From Diprion similis (taxonomy: Eukaryota > Arthropoda > Insecta > Hymenoptera > Diprionidae), in assembly GCF_021155765.1 (NCBI RefSeq), contig NC_060114.1, positions 17,369,501-17,433,500 on the forward strand: DNA of 64,000 bases, written 5' to 3'. A program made the translations under genes and the position numbers. The notes under the pieces are model-generated. The model did no database searches. It worked only from the letters and a program-made list of their open reading frames with translations, and was not told the DNA's origin. Below, one piece after another: positions 26,755 through 37,700 of this stretch; position 1 is the stretch's first letter, and the number at the start of each line of letters is the position of its first letter.

Positions 26755-27415
26755 ATGCCTCGACGAGGACGTTCCGCAAGTCCACCACCCCGAAGGTAGT
26801 AGAAAGATATTGAAATAAAGTAATTTCATCGACGCATTACATCACTATCACGCGTATTATATTTATAATCATTTTTCTCGAAACGCAAATTCATGCAATA
26901 GTCAGCTTCACGTTTACGTCGTGTAATTTTTGACTTCAGCAAGTCTTGCTCTTCCGGGATCTTTTCCATATCTTTTACTTCTGTTTACTGATTTTTTTTT
27001 AATCAATGCTGGATTGTCTTCATGCTTTCACAGGGCGACGGTACCTGCAAGGGCTGCGCCACCTCCAGCGCAGCCACCGATGCATGCTGCACCATCAGCC
27101 CCAATGGCCGCTCCATCCCAAGGTCCATCTCTGATGGGACAAATGGCAGCAACCGCCGGTGGTGTGGCAATTGGATCAGCAGTTGGACATACAATTGGAC
27201 ATGCGATGACTGGAATGTTCAGCGGAGGTTCGGACCAACCTGCGGCTGCTGCTCCGGCTGCGCCTCAAGCTTCCATGGCAGGCAATGCCGAACCCAGCGG
27301 ACCTTGCGCATGGGAGATTAAACAGTTCCTCGAATGTGCGCAGGGTCAATCAGACTTGACTCTGTGCGAGGGCTTCAACGAGGCCCTTCGCCAGTGCAAA
27401 GTTTCAAACCGTTAG
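26755..27415 (+). CDS. CHCHD2: CHCHD2 (MNRR1) twin CX9C mitochondrial protein
   Basis: Two exons, 26755-26795 and 27034-27415, encode 140 aa. Exon 1 gives [13 protein letters not shown], the basic N-terminus typical of the family, and ends at a GTAGTA donor; the phase-2 join completes an arginine codon. Exon 2 begins after TTTCACAG. An alanine/proline-rich segment is followed by the conserved central block [20 protein letters not shown] (a glycine-rich, weakly hydrophobic stretch). The C-terminal CHCH domain has both CX9C motifs, [11 protein letters not shown] and [11 protein letters not shown]. In the family this intermembrane-space protein works with MICOS and respiratory complex IV and has a nuclear role under stress. 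The frame is open upstream of 27034, but that part is intron. Length and every key cysteine match the family, so the call is firm. Confidence 0.93.
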
Positions 27416-28050
27416 TATTCAATGTAGCTTCAAATAGTAGAGAAAATTAAAAGATCGTAAGTGCGACGCTAGTACTCCTGTTTGCGATGTAAAGTCTCTC
27501 TTTGATACTGCATCAGGAGTGTGTGAATTATATGCAAGAAATAGTAAGAATACCACAGTAAATTAAAAACTGTTTACCTCTGGTACGTTTATCTGTGAGC
27601 AACAGTTTACTAGTACTTCAAATTGCAAAGAACAGCGGATATGGTCAAGATTTGGTTTTCTTTTTTGTTTCAGATGTAATATAGTGAGATACAATTGTTC
27701 GATTAGAAGGCCGTGAAAACAACAAGTACATGCTACCTAACCGGCTCATGATTACGGAATCCATATTACTTGTAGTTTAACTATGATGGTAGCCCTGCTA
27801 AAACCCTAAAATGTACAATATGTAGACTTATTCGTTGAATAAATAAATTCGTCGTCCAAGCGACAATGCCCAGTACAATTTTAACTTAAATAATCTTGAA
27901 AAGGAACTTTATTTATCCATATCTCTAATGCATCACAAAAATCGTATTCCGTATCCTTGAAAGTAGCTCATTCTTATACTCATGCAATTATCCTATTAGG
28001 ATTAAATACGTAATGGCAGGCAAGAAGTAGTGATGATCTAACCACATCGG

Positions 28051-28593
28051 CAGCCAGGATTTTTTGGCTAAGGAGCAGGAACTGCCACAGGAGTTGCTGC
28101 GGTAAATATAACTACCAGTAAGCGGTATAATTTTGCTTAATAGATTCATTTTTGCAGCTCCTATTGTGTATAATTTTCATGAGTATACCGATCGTAAATT
28201 ATTCATCAGCAGTGAAGTTTCAGACACCATGTGTACAGAACGTTATCCACTTGTAGTAGGAAGGGTCGAAATCATTATCATGTAGAAATGCATTTACTTC
28301 CTTATGGATTTTTTGTTCCGTTTTAATTTTACATTTTTCAGGTTTAGATAACTGCACTTCTGTGAAGGAACAAGATTCTATCATGTGGGGCTTTCAGGGT
28401 ATGGTGATCGGCGATAAAATAACGACGAAATGATTCTCAACATCGACAACAGGGTGAAATTTAGCCATGGATAGCACCATGCACAAATGAGCAACAAGAA
28501 TTTTTTACTCGCACCCAAAGTCAAACTGATCTACAAGTATGTGAAAAGTGCAATGAGTTGTTCAAAGACTGCGAGAAAAAATACAGTGCGTAA
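28051..28593 (+). pseudogene. Decayed or diverged CHCHD2-like copy
   Basis: About 640 bp downstream of CHCHD2, two stretches align colinearly with it. Piece one (28051-28101) reads QPGFFG, stop, GAGTATGVAA, matching the [13 protein letters not shown] region, with TAA in place of the glutamine codon. Piece two (28465-28593) reads APCTNEQQEFFTRTQ then SQTDLQVCEKCNELFKDCEK and a stop. It aligns without gaps to the CHCH domain from the PC dipeptide onward. The second CX9C is kept (CEKCNELFKDC); in the first, the second cysteine is arginine. A stop (TAG) lies just before piece two. A weaker match (IMWGFQG, near 28376-28400) lies between. A decayed tandem duplicate is most likely. A diverged paralogue with short introns is possible, because GCG/GTAAAT and TTTAG/CC could act as splice sites. 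Confidence 0.6.
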
Positions 28594-30974
28594 TATATGG
28601 TATATATCGCGTTACTAATGCCAAAATCTCAAAATATACAATCTTTTGGCTCTGCAGACAGAACAGGGTGTATAAAAAAAAAAATTTTCTCCGATCAACT
28701 TAAAAACCTATCTAATGTATAAATCTATGGGAAATTTTTTCTTCCAATTCTCCATAGACTTAAACATTATGAAATTTTTTTTCCCAATATATCTTGTTAC
28801 ATGGATGATGCATGTTAGTTGTTATTGTTCATAGTTCGTCATTTCTGTATCGAAATATGAATCTCAATATAGATCATGATAGATCAAGTGAAAAAATCGT
28901 TTTTTGATTGGGTCATTTTCGAATAAAGAGCAAATTCAGGTTTCTTGAAACCGATTTCACTTGATCTTGAGCATTGGAATCGTTACCCAGCTAAAGACGT
29001 TCTTGACATAGTACCTTCTGTTCAGATTGAACATTCGTGATTTGACCAGAGGTTTGACACTTGGCAACCATGTTATTTATCTTGTTGGCAACAAGCCAAC
29101 TCGACTGGCGCCATCTCTATTAGTCTTCTCCGAAAGTCATTGAAAAAAATGGTAACGGCCAGTGGACGTCTTGAATGGCGAATTTATTCCTTTCTAATAG
29201 CATTTTTTTCGTCGTTTTACGCAATTGACGAATATAAGTGTGCCAAAGTGAATTCTAGTACCCCGTTAGGTTACATTTCCAGTACGGTAAAGACAGAAAT
29301 GAAAATGTGAGCTAGCCTGAGCTATGCTTGCGCCATCTAAGATTGTGATGTAAAAATCTTTTTTAGAACTAGATTAGTCGTGTGAAGATACATGTGTTGA
29401 ATTTGTATATCGGACGTTGAATATTGAACTCTTGAAGCGAATGTCGCACCCAAAGTCCTATACTCTTTGGTCGCACTGTACCAGATCTGGACAAATGCCC
29501 CCCCCCCCCCCCCCCCCCCCACCTTGCGTACCAACAAGCCAGTCATCGATGAAATATTGTATGCACACAATCATTTAGTTTTTTTTATTTCTTTGTTTAA
29601 TACAATGACATTACGATGCAATGATAGATAAACATAATATTTGACACAAGTATTTGAACTTTTAATATATATACTCACAGTATCTTAGAGTAGAATTCTT
29701 TAATATTACGCGTAATTATTTCAAACACAAAAAATTAATCAGTTGAATGCGTGAATACTTTATCCATAGTACATACATACGTATCAGTTACGACATGACT
29801 ACTTAGTTTTCGGCGCAAACTTATACTTTTCCGAACTGTGGATTTTCTTGAAAATATCTTCAGACTCTCGGTATAGCAGACGCGTTGGGTCGGGTTGAAT
29901 CGATGCCTAATGAATATTTCTATATGGGAAAAAAATTTAAACGATCTCGCACATAATCCGGGACATGCAGTTACAATCTTTTATTCCTATTCAAGTCCTA
30001 TTCGCGATTTAGACCAATGATTACGTCACAAAGCGGGCCGCCATATTAAAAGTAAATTCAGAGCTAGAAACATTTGTGTCCGAAATAGAACTCTTAACGA
30101 TATGTTTTAGAATAATATATAGTGGCACATAGATTCCTGAATAGAATCCAATAGTTATTGAATTGGAAAAAAAAGCTGCAAGATATCGACTATTTTTTGC
30201 TCTCTAATTTCTATGTCAAGAAAAATATAGTACACGTAACAGGTCTTTTCATTGCCACCTACACTCTCCTACACTTCCTGTACTAGTCGAAAGAGCATAA
30301 CTTTGGATTGGTACTTCATTTTCTAGTCTGGAAAGCACAGAAAAGTGTAGCAGCTATGATAGCAGCAGTTAAAAGCCTAACCCAACCTCACCTCAAGTTC
30401 CCACTGTAGTTAGACAGCTCCGTACGACGAGGGGAAGTGAGCCAGCGGGAGAGGGGAATAGGAAGTGATCCAGATCAATCCATTGACCTAACGATTTTCC
30501 GAAAGGGAAAACCATCCGGAAGCTCTACCATTCGATTGATCATGGCGCTGATAGAGTAGTCAGTGTTTGAGAAATCCTCCGTGCTTTACCGCAGCTGCAA
30601 ATACGCTGGGCGAAATACTAACGTGGAAATCTATAACACGGGAGATTGTAATTTTACTCGGTAATTAGCACTCTGAAATCGTCGTTCGCGGAATTTTCTG
30701 TCGCCTTCATTTTGTTCGGTAAGCCTAGATGAGCACGACCCGAATCCGGCAACTCCGTTTGCTGGCCATCGGACGTTGCTAAGTGGACCTGCGATATCCT
30801 GTCGCAACCTGTCCCGACCTGCCAGCCTGTTCGTCCCATCGTCACGGGCCTGCAAGACTCCCCCCCCCCCCCCCCCCCCCCCCTGCCCCTTAACGCATAT
30901 ACTACTGGTGGTAGCTTCGCGTGTACAGAATGTCTATGGGAAGAGTGAAAGAGGTATATGTTGCTTATAATCTG
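28594..30974. other. Intergenic between CHCHD2 copy and Rif1
   Basis: No exon is supportable. It holds two long C runs (about 29498-29520 and 30860-30883), whose complement creates poly-glycine open frames that are not genes. Confidence 0.5.
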
Positions 30975-31043
30975 TCTCTCTCGCTCTACGCCTGATTGGC
31001 CGATACGTTTCCTCTCAGCCAATCAAATGCAGAGCGAGAGAGG
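30975..31043. promoter_or_regulatory. Hairpin with two opposed CCAAT boxes upstream of Rif1
   Basis: The left arm TCTCTCTCGCTCT-ACGCC-TGATTGGC and the right arm GCCAATCA-AATGC-AGAGCGAGAGAG are inverted complements of about 26 bp around a 17-bp loop. Each arm carries one CCAAT box (ATTGG and CCAAT), the NF-Y recognition core. The dyad lies about 680 bp before the Rif1 start codon, in DNA that turns GC-rich, so it is a plausible promoter element. The regulatory role is inferred. Confidence 0.45.
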
Positions 31044-31721
31044 CGGAATGACCCTTAAATATATACATCTCTCTCATCACTTCGTGTGTATTTCTCGCGA
31101 AGTCGATGGTATGGGTAGCTTAGGAATTAATGGCTCCCTTCGGTAGTATATGCTCTAAGCCCCCCCCCCTCTGCCGGCGGCAGCTCGACAAACGCCGTGG
31201 TCTCGTCAAAACAAACGAAGATCTTCTCGCGCCATCGTCGTAATAATTCGCATATAGCGGACGAATTACCGGGTGCAACGTCGACCAGTGTGATTATTTC
31301 TAGTTTGATAAACCCGAGCGAGCTGAGAGACCGCGAAGCAGACGAGAGGCTCGACTCTGCTGACGATGGACGCGGAGCCAATCCGCTGACAAGAGCAAAT
31401 ATTTTTCAATTTCTTCGCACAGCCAACCTTTCAGCAGCAACAGTCTGAGACGGTCGGCAAAAAATCGCGCGCTGCGCGTCCTACTGTTGTTTATTACGAT
31501 TTAGGGTGATTTCGAAATCACTCGTGCAATCACGACACGCAAGCCAGCGTCGAAGCAAATACCCGTTAAAGAGGTGGTGAAGAGGCCGAGTATCTTGGAG
31601 AAAAGGGCCTTATTTTCGTCACGTGGACGGGCGGCGTTCGCGGTTTTATCAAGCCATTGAACGATGTGGCCGACAACCGCGGCGTGAATTTATCTGGACA
31701 CAATAACAACAACCGGCGTCA

Positions 31722-34700
31722 ATGTCGTCCAGCAGGTCGGAGTTTAGGAGGAGCCAGATCTTCACGGCGGTCAGGACTCTGCGCGGGTCTTTGGACCCTC
31801 AAGAAATATGCGAGGCACTGACCTGCATTCAAAGGTGACAAGATCTCCAAGCTTTTTTACTTCACTCGTTATTTCTCCAGTTATTTGTACCGCTGTTGGT
31901 AGAGTAGCGACAGAAAAGTTTTATCTACTCATGATTTTAGCGCTGTTGCCAGACCGGGAGCTGTCGACTCTCTTTCCGAGGGACAGTTGAAGGAAATATG
32001 CAAATTAGTTCTCTCGGCTTTCACCAGCGGCAAGGAGATTCTTTATCCCGAGGCAAGCTGCACCCTGGCCGCCATTCTTCGATCGTGCAGAGATCGGAAG
32101 CTCAATTTATTCAATGAACTCATGCGCGTCGACTTTGAGGCCAGGTGGGATACCCCAAAGAATACTAATCGGATATCATTTCCTGTGTAACCATTTTAGG
32201 GCTCGTTTCGTTATTTTTTCATTCATTTTTCAGGCTCAAAATATTCCAGCTCTTGGAAGGGCTTCAGGATGAAGCAGTCAAGGCGTTATCTTCTGATAAA
32301 CACATTGTCGACTTTCTCAAGGATTGCATGAACTCTGTAACTGTCGAAAAGATGGATTGGATCGCTCCAGACGCTTGTACTGATAACATAAAACCTCTGC
32401 AAATTGTCGAGTATACAACATTGTCCACTGTGGAACAGGTAGAGGAAAAAATTGTCGTCTGTGTACTGAATTTGCTGTGTAGGCTTTACAAATTGTCTAC
32501 TTTCACCACTTACGATGAATGTGCAAAGGTGCGTTTCCTCTTGTCTTCTACTTTGTTCATTTTAACTATGTCAAGTTAGTACGTTGTTTATTAGATCACT
32601 GATCCTTTGGAATGACTCGACGATCTATCTATTAATCTTCTTTCAGTTCAGTGGTATGTTTCTGGATAAAGTGGCAACCTTGGCATACATGGGCCATAAA
32701 CGACAGCGAGGTCCGGCAATACAAGTTCTCCAGGTTCCTAACATGGGGAATCGCATACGCACTAGTTCACCTAGCGTATGGCAGGACTACAAAACTATGT
32801 TGCAGAACACTTATTGTAAACGCATGTCAATTTTAGTTTCTGCCTGTGAACCTGACTGGTCTGTGCTATGGACTACTAGCATTCAGCTGCTGGGCACAGA
32901 ACTTCATCGTGGTGCTGGTCTCATAAATAACCTGCTCAGTGTCGAAGAGAAAGCGTTTAAATCTGTGGATACAGTTGTACGCAGGTAAGGTGAAATGCAT
33001 GCATAATATTTGACAAAAAAAAAACTGCGACCCAATCAGTACTGTGCAAGTGAAATAATTTTGCAAACTTGTAAATACTTGTTACACAGGCAAGCTTTCT
33101 TATCGTGGAACCTGATAGTGGATAACTTCGCCCTTGACGAACAGGAGCTTGCAACCGTCAGACGAGTTAAGCTACTCTGTATACCCTTGAATGCTAAGAA
33201 CAGTAAAACTGAGTTGATGACTTTGACAAAACTTACCGTTTGGTGGCATCTTATTTACAAGCTGTTTAAGCATATTGAAAAATTTACAAGTCCAGTACTT
33301 ACTCAGTTCCTCAACTTTTGTTTTGGTCCACTTGGTGACACGCCACTTTTGTCATCGAAATTCAACGTTATTCCTTCACCTGGCAAGAGATTTTGCAAAA
33401 CTAAACTTGTCGCAATTGACGCACTCTTGCAACTTCTGTCTGCAAATGAGAAAGATTTGGAATTGACGAAATCTTCGCTAGAAGAAAAACTTCCATCGCC
33501 TGTCAGTACTGAAGTATTTAAGCAATGCTACAAACCGTTTGTACACTGCGTTGGTGAGGCAATGCTTGCCTTGACTCATATGGAATTAGAAACAAGAGGT
33601 GAAATAATCGCCATTCTTTGGAAAACTCTACTTGCTCGAACTAAGGATATCGGAGATGGAGCTGTACTGGTCGGTCGCTATTTATGTGGTTCCAATATCT
33701 CATTGAAAAATGCAAATAACAACTAGTTGCAGAATCAGTCAGTCTCTTCAACATTTTTTTTCTTTTCAAATATGTTTTAGTCACAAATACACAAAGAAAT
33801 TATGTTGCTGTTCACGGCATTGGGAGAGTCTATTGAAACTAAGCCAATCATCAGGGATACCATGCTGGACATTATTGTACCGAGCCTCGAGTCTCTACCG
33901 GCTTATACATTTAATTTTGACACGATAGTCGATCTCATGACTATTTTTCTAAAACCATCAATGCTAAGTAAAATCGACAGGTACGTAAGATACATCTTGT
34001 TAACTAGGGTCTAAAAGAAGAAACGACATCGCTTTTCATGTTTGCTTGAAAGTAACAACCTCTTAAATATTTTATATAAGTCTAGATCACACAAATTTTC
34101 GTTACATGACCTCATAGATTCAAGATAATAAATTTAAATGGAATTAAACTAATCTTTCTTCTGATCACAGAAATACGGTTGTCGTTATACTTATTTTTTT
34201 TATCTCTTTAAAGGAAACACCATGATTTAATCAAATACCTCCTCTGGCGAGGAGTTCAACCGTCTGATCAAATACCTTACGTACCGAATGCATTCGAAGT
34301 GTTTAAGAAACTTGTTGAGCAACTTGAAACAGTAAATACTATTCCTGAAAATTCGTAAGTTATGTTTATATTAAAGAAGATAAGTATAATCGGATTATTC
34401 AAGTTTCAATCTATTTATTATAACGGAAATATATTTCTGCAGAAATGGTTTGTTTGTATTATGGTGTATTCTCTGTGAGATGGTAATTAAATACATGAAT
34501 GATGGAAAGGAAGTAAACGAAGGTGATGCTGCGGCACACGACTTTACAACCATTCAAACTTTGATGAAGTTCCCGTTTACACGTCATCTTGTAACTGATG
34601 TATGGAATGTGAGTGCGAAAATTTTTCTATTCCTCATCTCTGGTAGCTACAAAGTAAATTTTTTTTTTCTACTCGAATGTTTTGTGATTCTGTGCTCGTT

Positions 34701-37700
34701 ATCCATTGAAGCTGATTTTTATTTTAAGTTCGTTTTGCCAAAATGTTGGATTTTTTTTACTGTAACAACATTTTTAAGAATTTGTTCAGGTGAAGAGTAT
34801 AAGAAAAAAAAAAAAAAAAAAAGAATTACGAAAGTATGAACAGTAAAGACTAATTATCTTCATATTTATTATTATTTTGTTAATGTTATTATACGGTAAT
34901 TATAGATCAAGAAGATCGCAGTTACGTGGAAAAATCTTTACGGACAGTTCGATCTTCAAGCTAATCTAGTTTCTACAGTTAAGCCCAACGAATTTGTATC
35001 ATTTGCGATTTCTATGATACAAGATGGTATTGATTCAGATGAACGATGTGCAGGCTTTGCCGTATCTTGCCTGGACGGAATATTGACAACAATGAATTAC
35101 AAGCACGTGCTTGGTAGGAAAAAAGAAAATATTAATTATTCGCGTTTTAGAGTGATCCCATTTTGTACCAGATGTACATACATGAGTATTGAAATGCGAT
35201 ATCTGTATTTGGCAATGAGTTTAAGCATTATTTAATACCATCTTTTGTTCTTTTTTTCAGACACAAATGGATTCCTGCCCATAGTCAGGCTTATCAACAA
35301 TTTATGCATAATCAACTTTCGTGTGAAAAATTTCAAGGACGCCGAAACTGCGCTTAGAGAACTATCATCTGTATTAATAACGCTTTATGGACATGCGCCC
35401 AGCAAAGTAGCGACATGCTTGGAAGCGGTACGGCCTGCACTTGAACACATGCTTGGACCTTGCAAAGAAGAGAGTTTAGTGAAAGAGGTAATGAGAACTT
35501 GCTTGTCGGTAGTGTAAATTAAATATTCAGAGATTTGAGCGTTCTGGAAAATTTGCCAAGTCAGTTATTGTAACTAACACCTAGAATTTAACATAATTCA
35601 AAACAAAACTTGAGAGCAAAATCGGTGATATTGTTTTTCTTTTCTCTTTTTAATCAACCCTGATAGATTTCATGTAGCATAAAGATTGAATAAAGAAATC
35701 GCGAATCATAAACTGTAACCGTAACGCACTCGTTTTGTTTTCATCTGGTATTTATAAAACTTGATATCCTGTGATACTAGATCGTGAGTACGTGGGAGAC
35801 AATCATGAGCATCTTCAAAGGGCTTGGTGCGATCTTATCGTCAACGATGATCGTATCATTTCAAAAAGCTTTCCAACTTGCCCTCCGTCACCAAGAATCT
35901 GAAATTGTGTCGCAGACACTTTCCTGTCTCGATTTGGAGGAGTACAGGAACAAAACTTTGGTGAAAAAACTTGTAAATGATGCCAAATCGGAGAAAGGTA
36001 AACACGAGTCTACTGGCTTAACACCATCAGAAAGCGGAGATAAGCAAACTACCAAACTCCCAAAACAGACCGGCAGCTTTCTCAACCGAAAAATTCCCAG
36101 CCCAAAGCCTGTCACACCTGGCCCTGGGACAAGCCTCGCATCTAAAGATTCATCAAAGTCTCCATATTTTCCTGACCCTGATTCACAGGTACGCAACCAT
36201 TCTGTCTGATTCCCTTCAATGTGCAACCAGTTTTTAATCCCGACTAACTTTGTAGATGAATGACTGCAATTTCTTCTTTACAGGAATACGTTGTCATAAA
36301 AAATGACTTTAAATTCGATGCCAATCGGCTCACAGAGCACCAGAAGGAGTCGCTATTGAGAAGGCGGGAGGACATTCCAGCACTCTATAACGATCTTTCA
36401 CAGTCCTGCTCTCAAGATACACAAAATATCCAGGAATGGTTTGACAAAAAGAAGAGCGAGGTGGTTAGCCGGAATACAATGTGTAGTTCCGATAGCACCA
36501 ACGCTCTTGGTACAGGTGATAAGGATACAAATATCGGAGATGCAAATAAAGAGAACAAACTTGATCCAGACCCAATAGTTGATACCGTAATCAGTGAGAC
36601 TTCCGATAAGGAGCAGGCGAAGGAAGATGAAGGTGAAAAAATTGAGAATGGAAAGAATATAAAAACCGGGGAAAATCCGTCGATCTGTGAGATAATTTCG
36701 CCGAATATCGAGTCCGCTAAGGATGCTGAGATCAATCTTTCTATAGCAAAAAAATTGAACTTTGAATCGTTGACTGAATTTCCCAAGGAGGAAACCTCTG
36801 AAACAAAATCCGCCGAAACACCTTCCACTTTGCAAAATCCAAGTACGTCTGAGGAAAAGTTGAACCAAGCTAAAGACGCCACTAAAAGAGGAGTGAAGCG
36901 GAAAGCTACAGGGTCGGACAGCGACAGCGAAGGAAACACCTTTGTTGGTAGAAAACTGAGAAAACAAGCTCTTCCAATCGTCAGTGATACCCAGAGCGAT
37001 TCTGATAGCATTCAATCAACGGAGAGTGAGAAGGCCAAAAAGCCTTTGAGCAAGAGGACCAAAACTGAAATGTCACGTCTCAGAATAAACATGGTATTTG
37101 GAAATGATCAATTTCTTAACCATCCGGGTCGCAGGCGATCTAAAGTAAATTACGAGGATGAGGGTGAGGCAAAGACGGATGAATGCGAGTCATCCGAGAC
37201 GTCCAAAACGACCAGACATAGCAAAACCATTCGCACCAAATGCACGGTAAAGGAAACCAAACATGAACCTGAGTCTCACTTGTCGAATAAACGGAAGCTT
37301 AGAAATTCGAAAAGTTTAGCACTTGATGAAATACCGATAGAAAAGAAATCCGTTGAAAAGAAAACGATGGAAAAGAATACAGTGGAGAAGAAAACGATGG
37401 AAAAGAAATCAGTGGAAAAGAAATTGGAAAAAAAGTTGGTGGATAGTCCTAGTTCTGAGGAGTCGACTAGCTCTACGTCTCATAGAAATACAACAAAAAC
37501 AAATTCAAGTGACATTTCTAAATCTAAAGATAGCAATGAGATCCAGGAGGCGGTAAAAGATCCGGATCTTAATACCATGGAAAATGATTCTCAAGAGTTA
37601 GTCTCTCAGAATTCTACCAGCGACTCAGAAGAAATTGTTGAAAGTTCGCAAACATCCTCTAGCAGCGGTTCGTCAATGTTAGACAAAAAGTATAGCAACA

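Noticed and set aside
26930-27033. N-terminal extension of the CHCHD2 frame upstream of 27034
   Set aside because: The frame is open but lies in the intron. The short basic exon at 26755-26795 joins in phase and matches the family N-terminus.
30654-31022. 122-aa minus-strand frame with a poly-glycine run
   Set aside because: Created by the complement of the C tract at 30860-30883; no other support.
34609-34839. Continuation of the Rif1 frame past 34608, ending in a lysine run
   Set aside because: A GTGAGT donor at 34609 and an in-phase acceptor before 34906 give the better family match; the continuation is AT-rich intron.
36398-37015. Two overlapping 200-aa open frames on the minus strand inside Rif1
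   Set aside because: They lie antisense to the serine/glutamate-rich exon 12. The codon composition of that region removes antisense stops. No start, splice or domain evidence.
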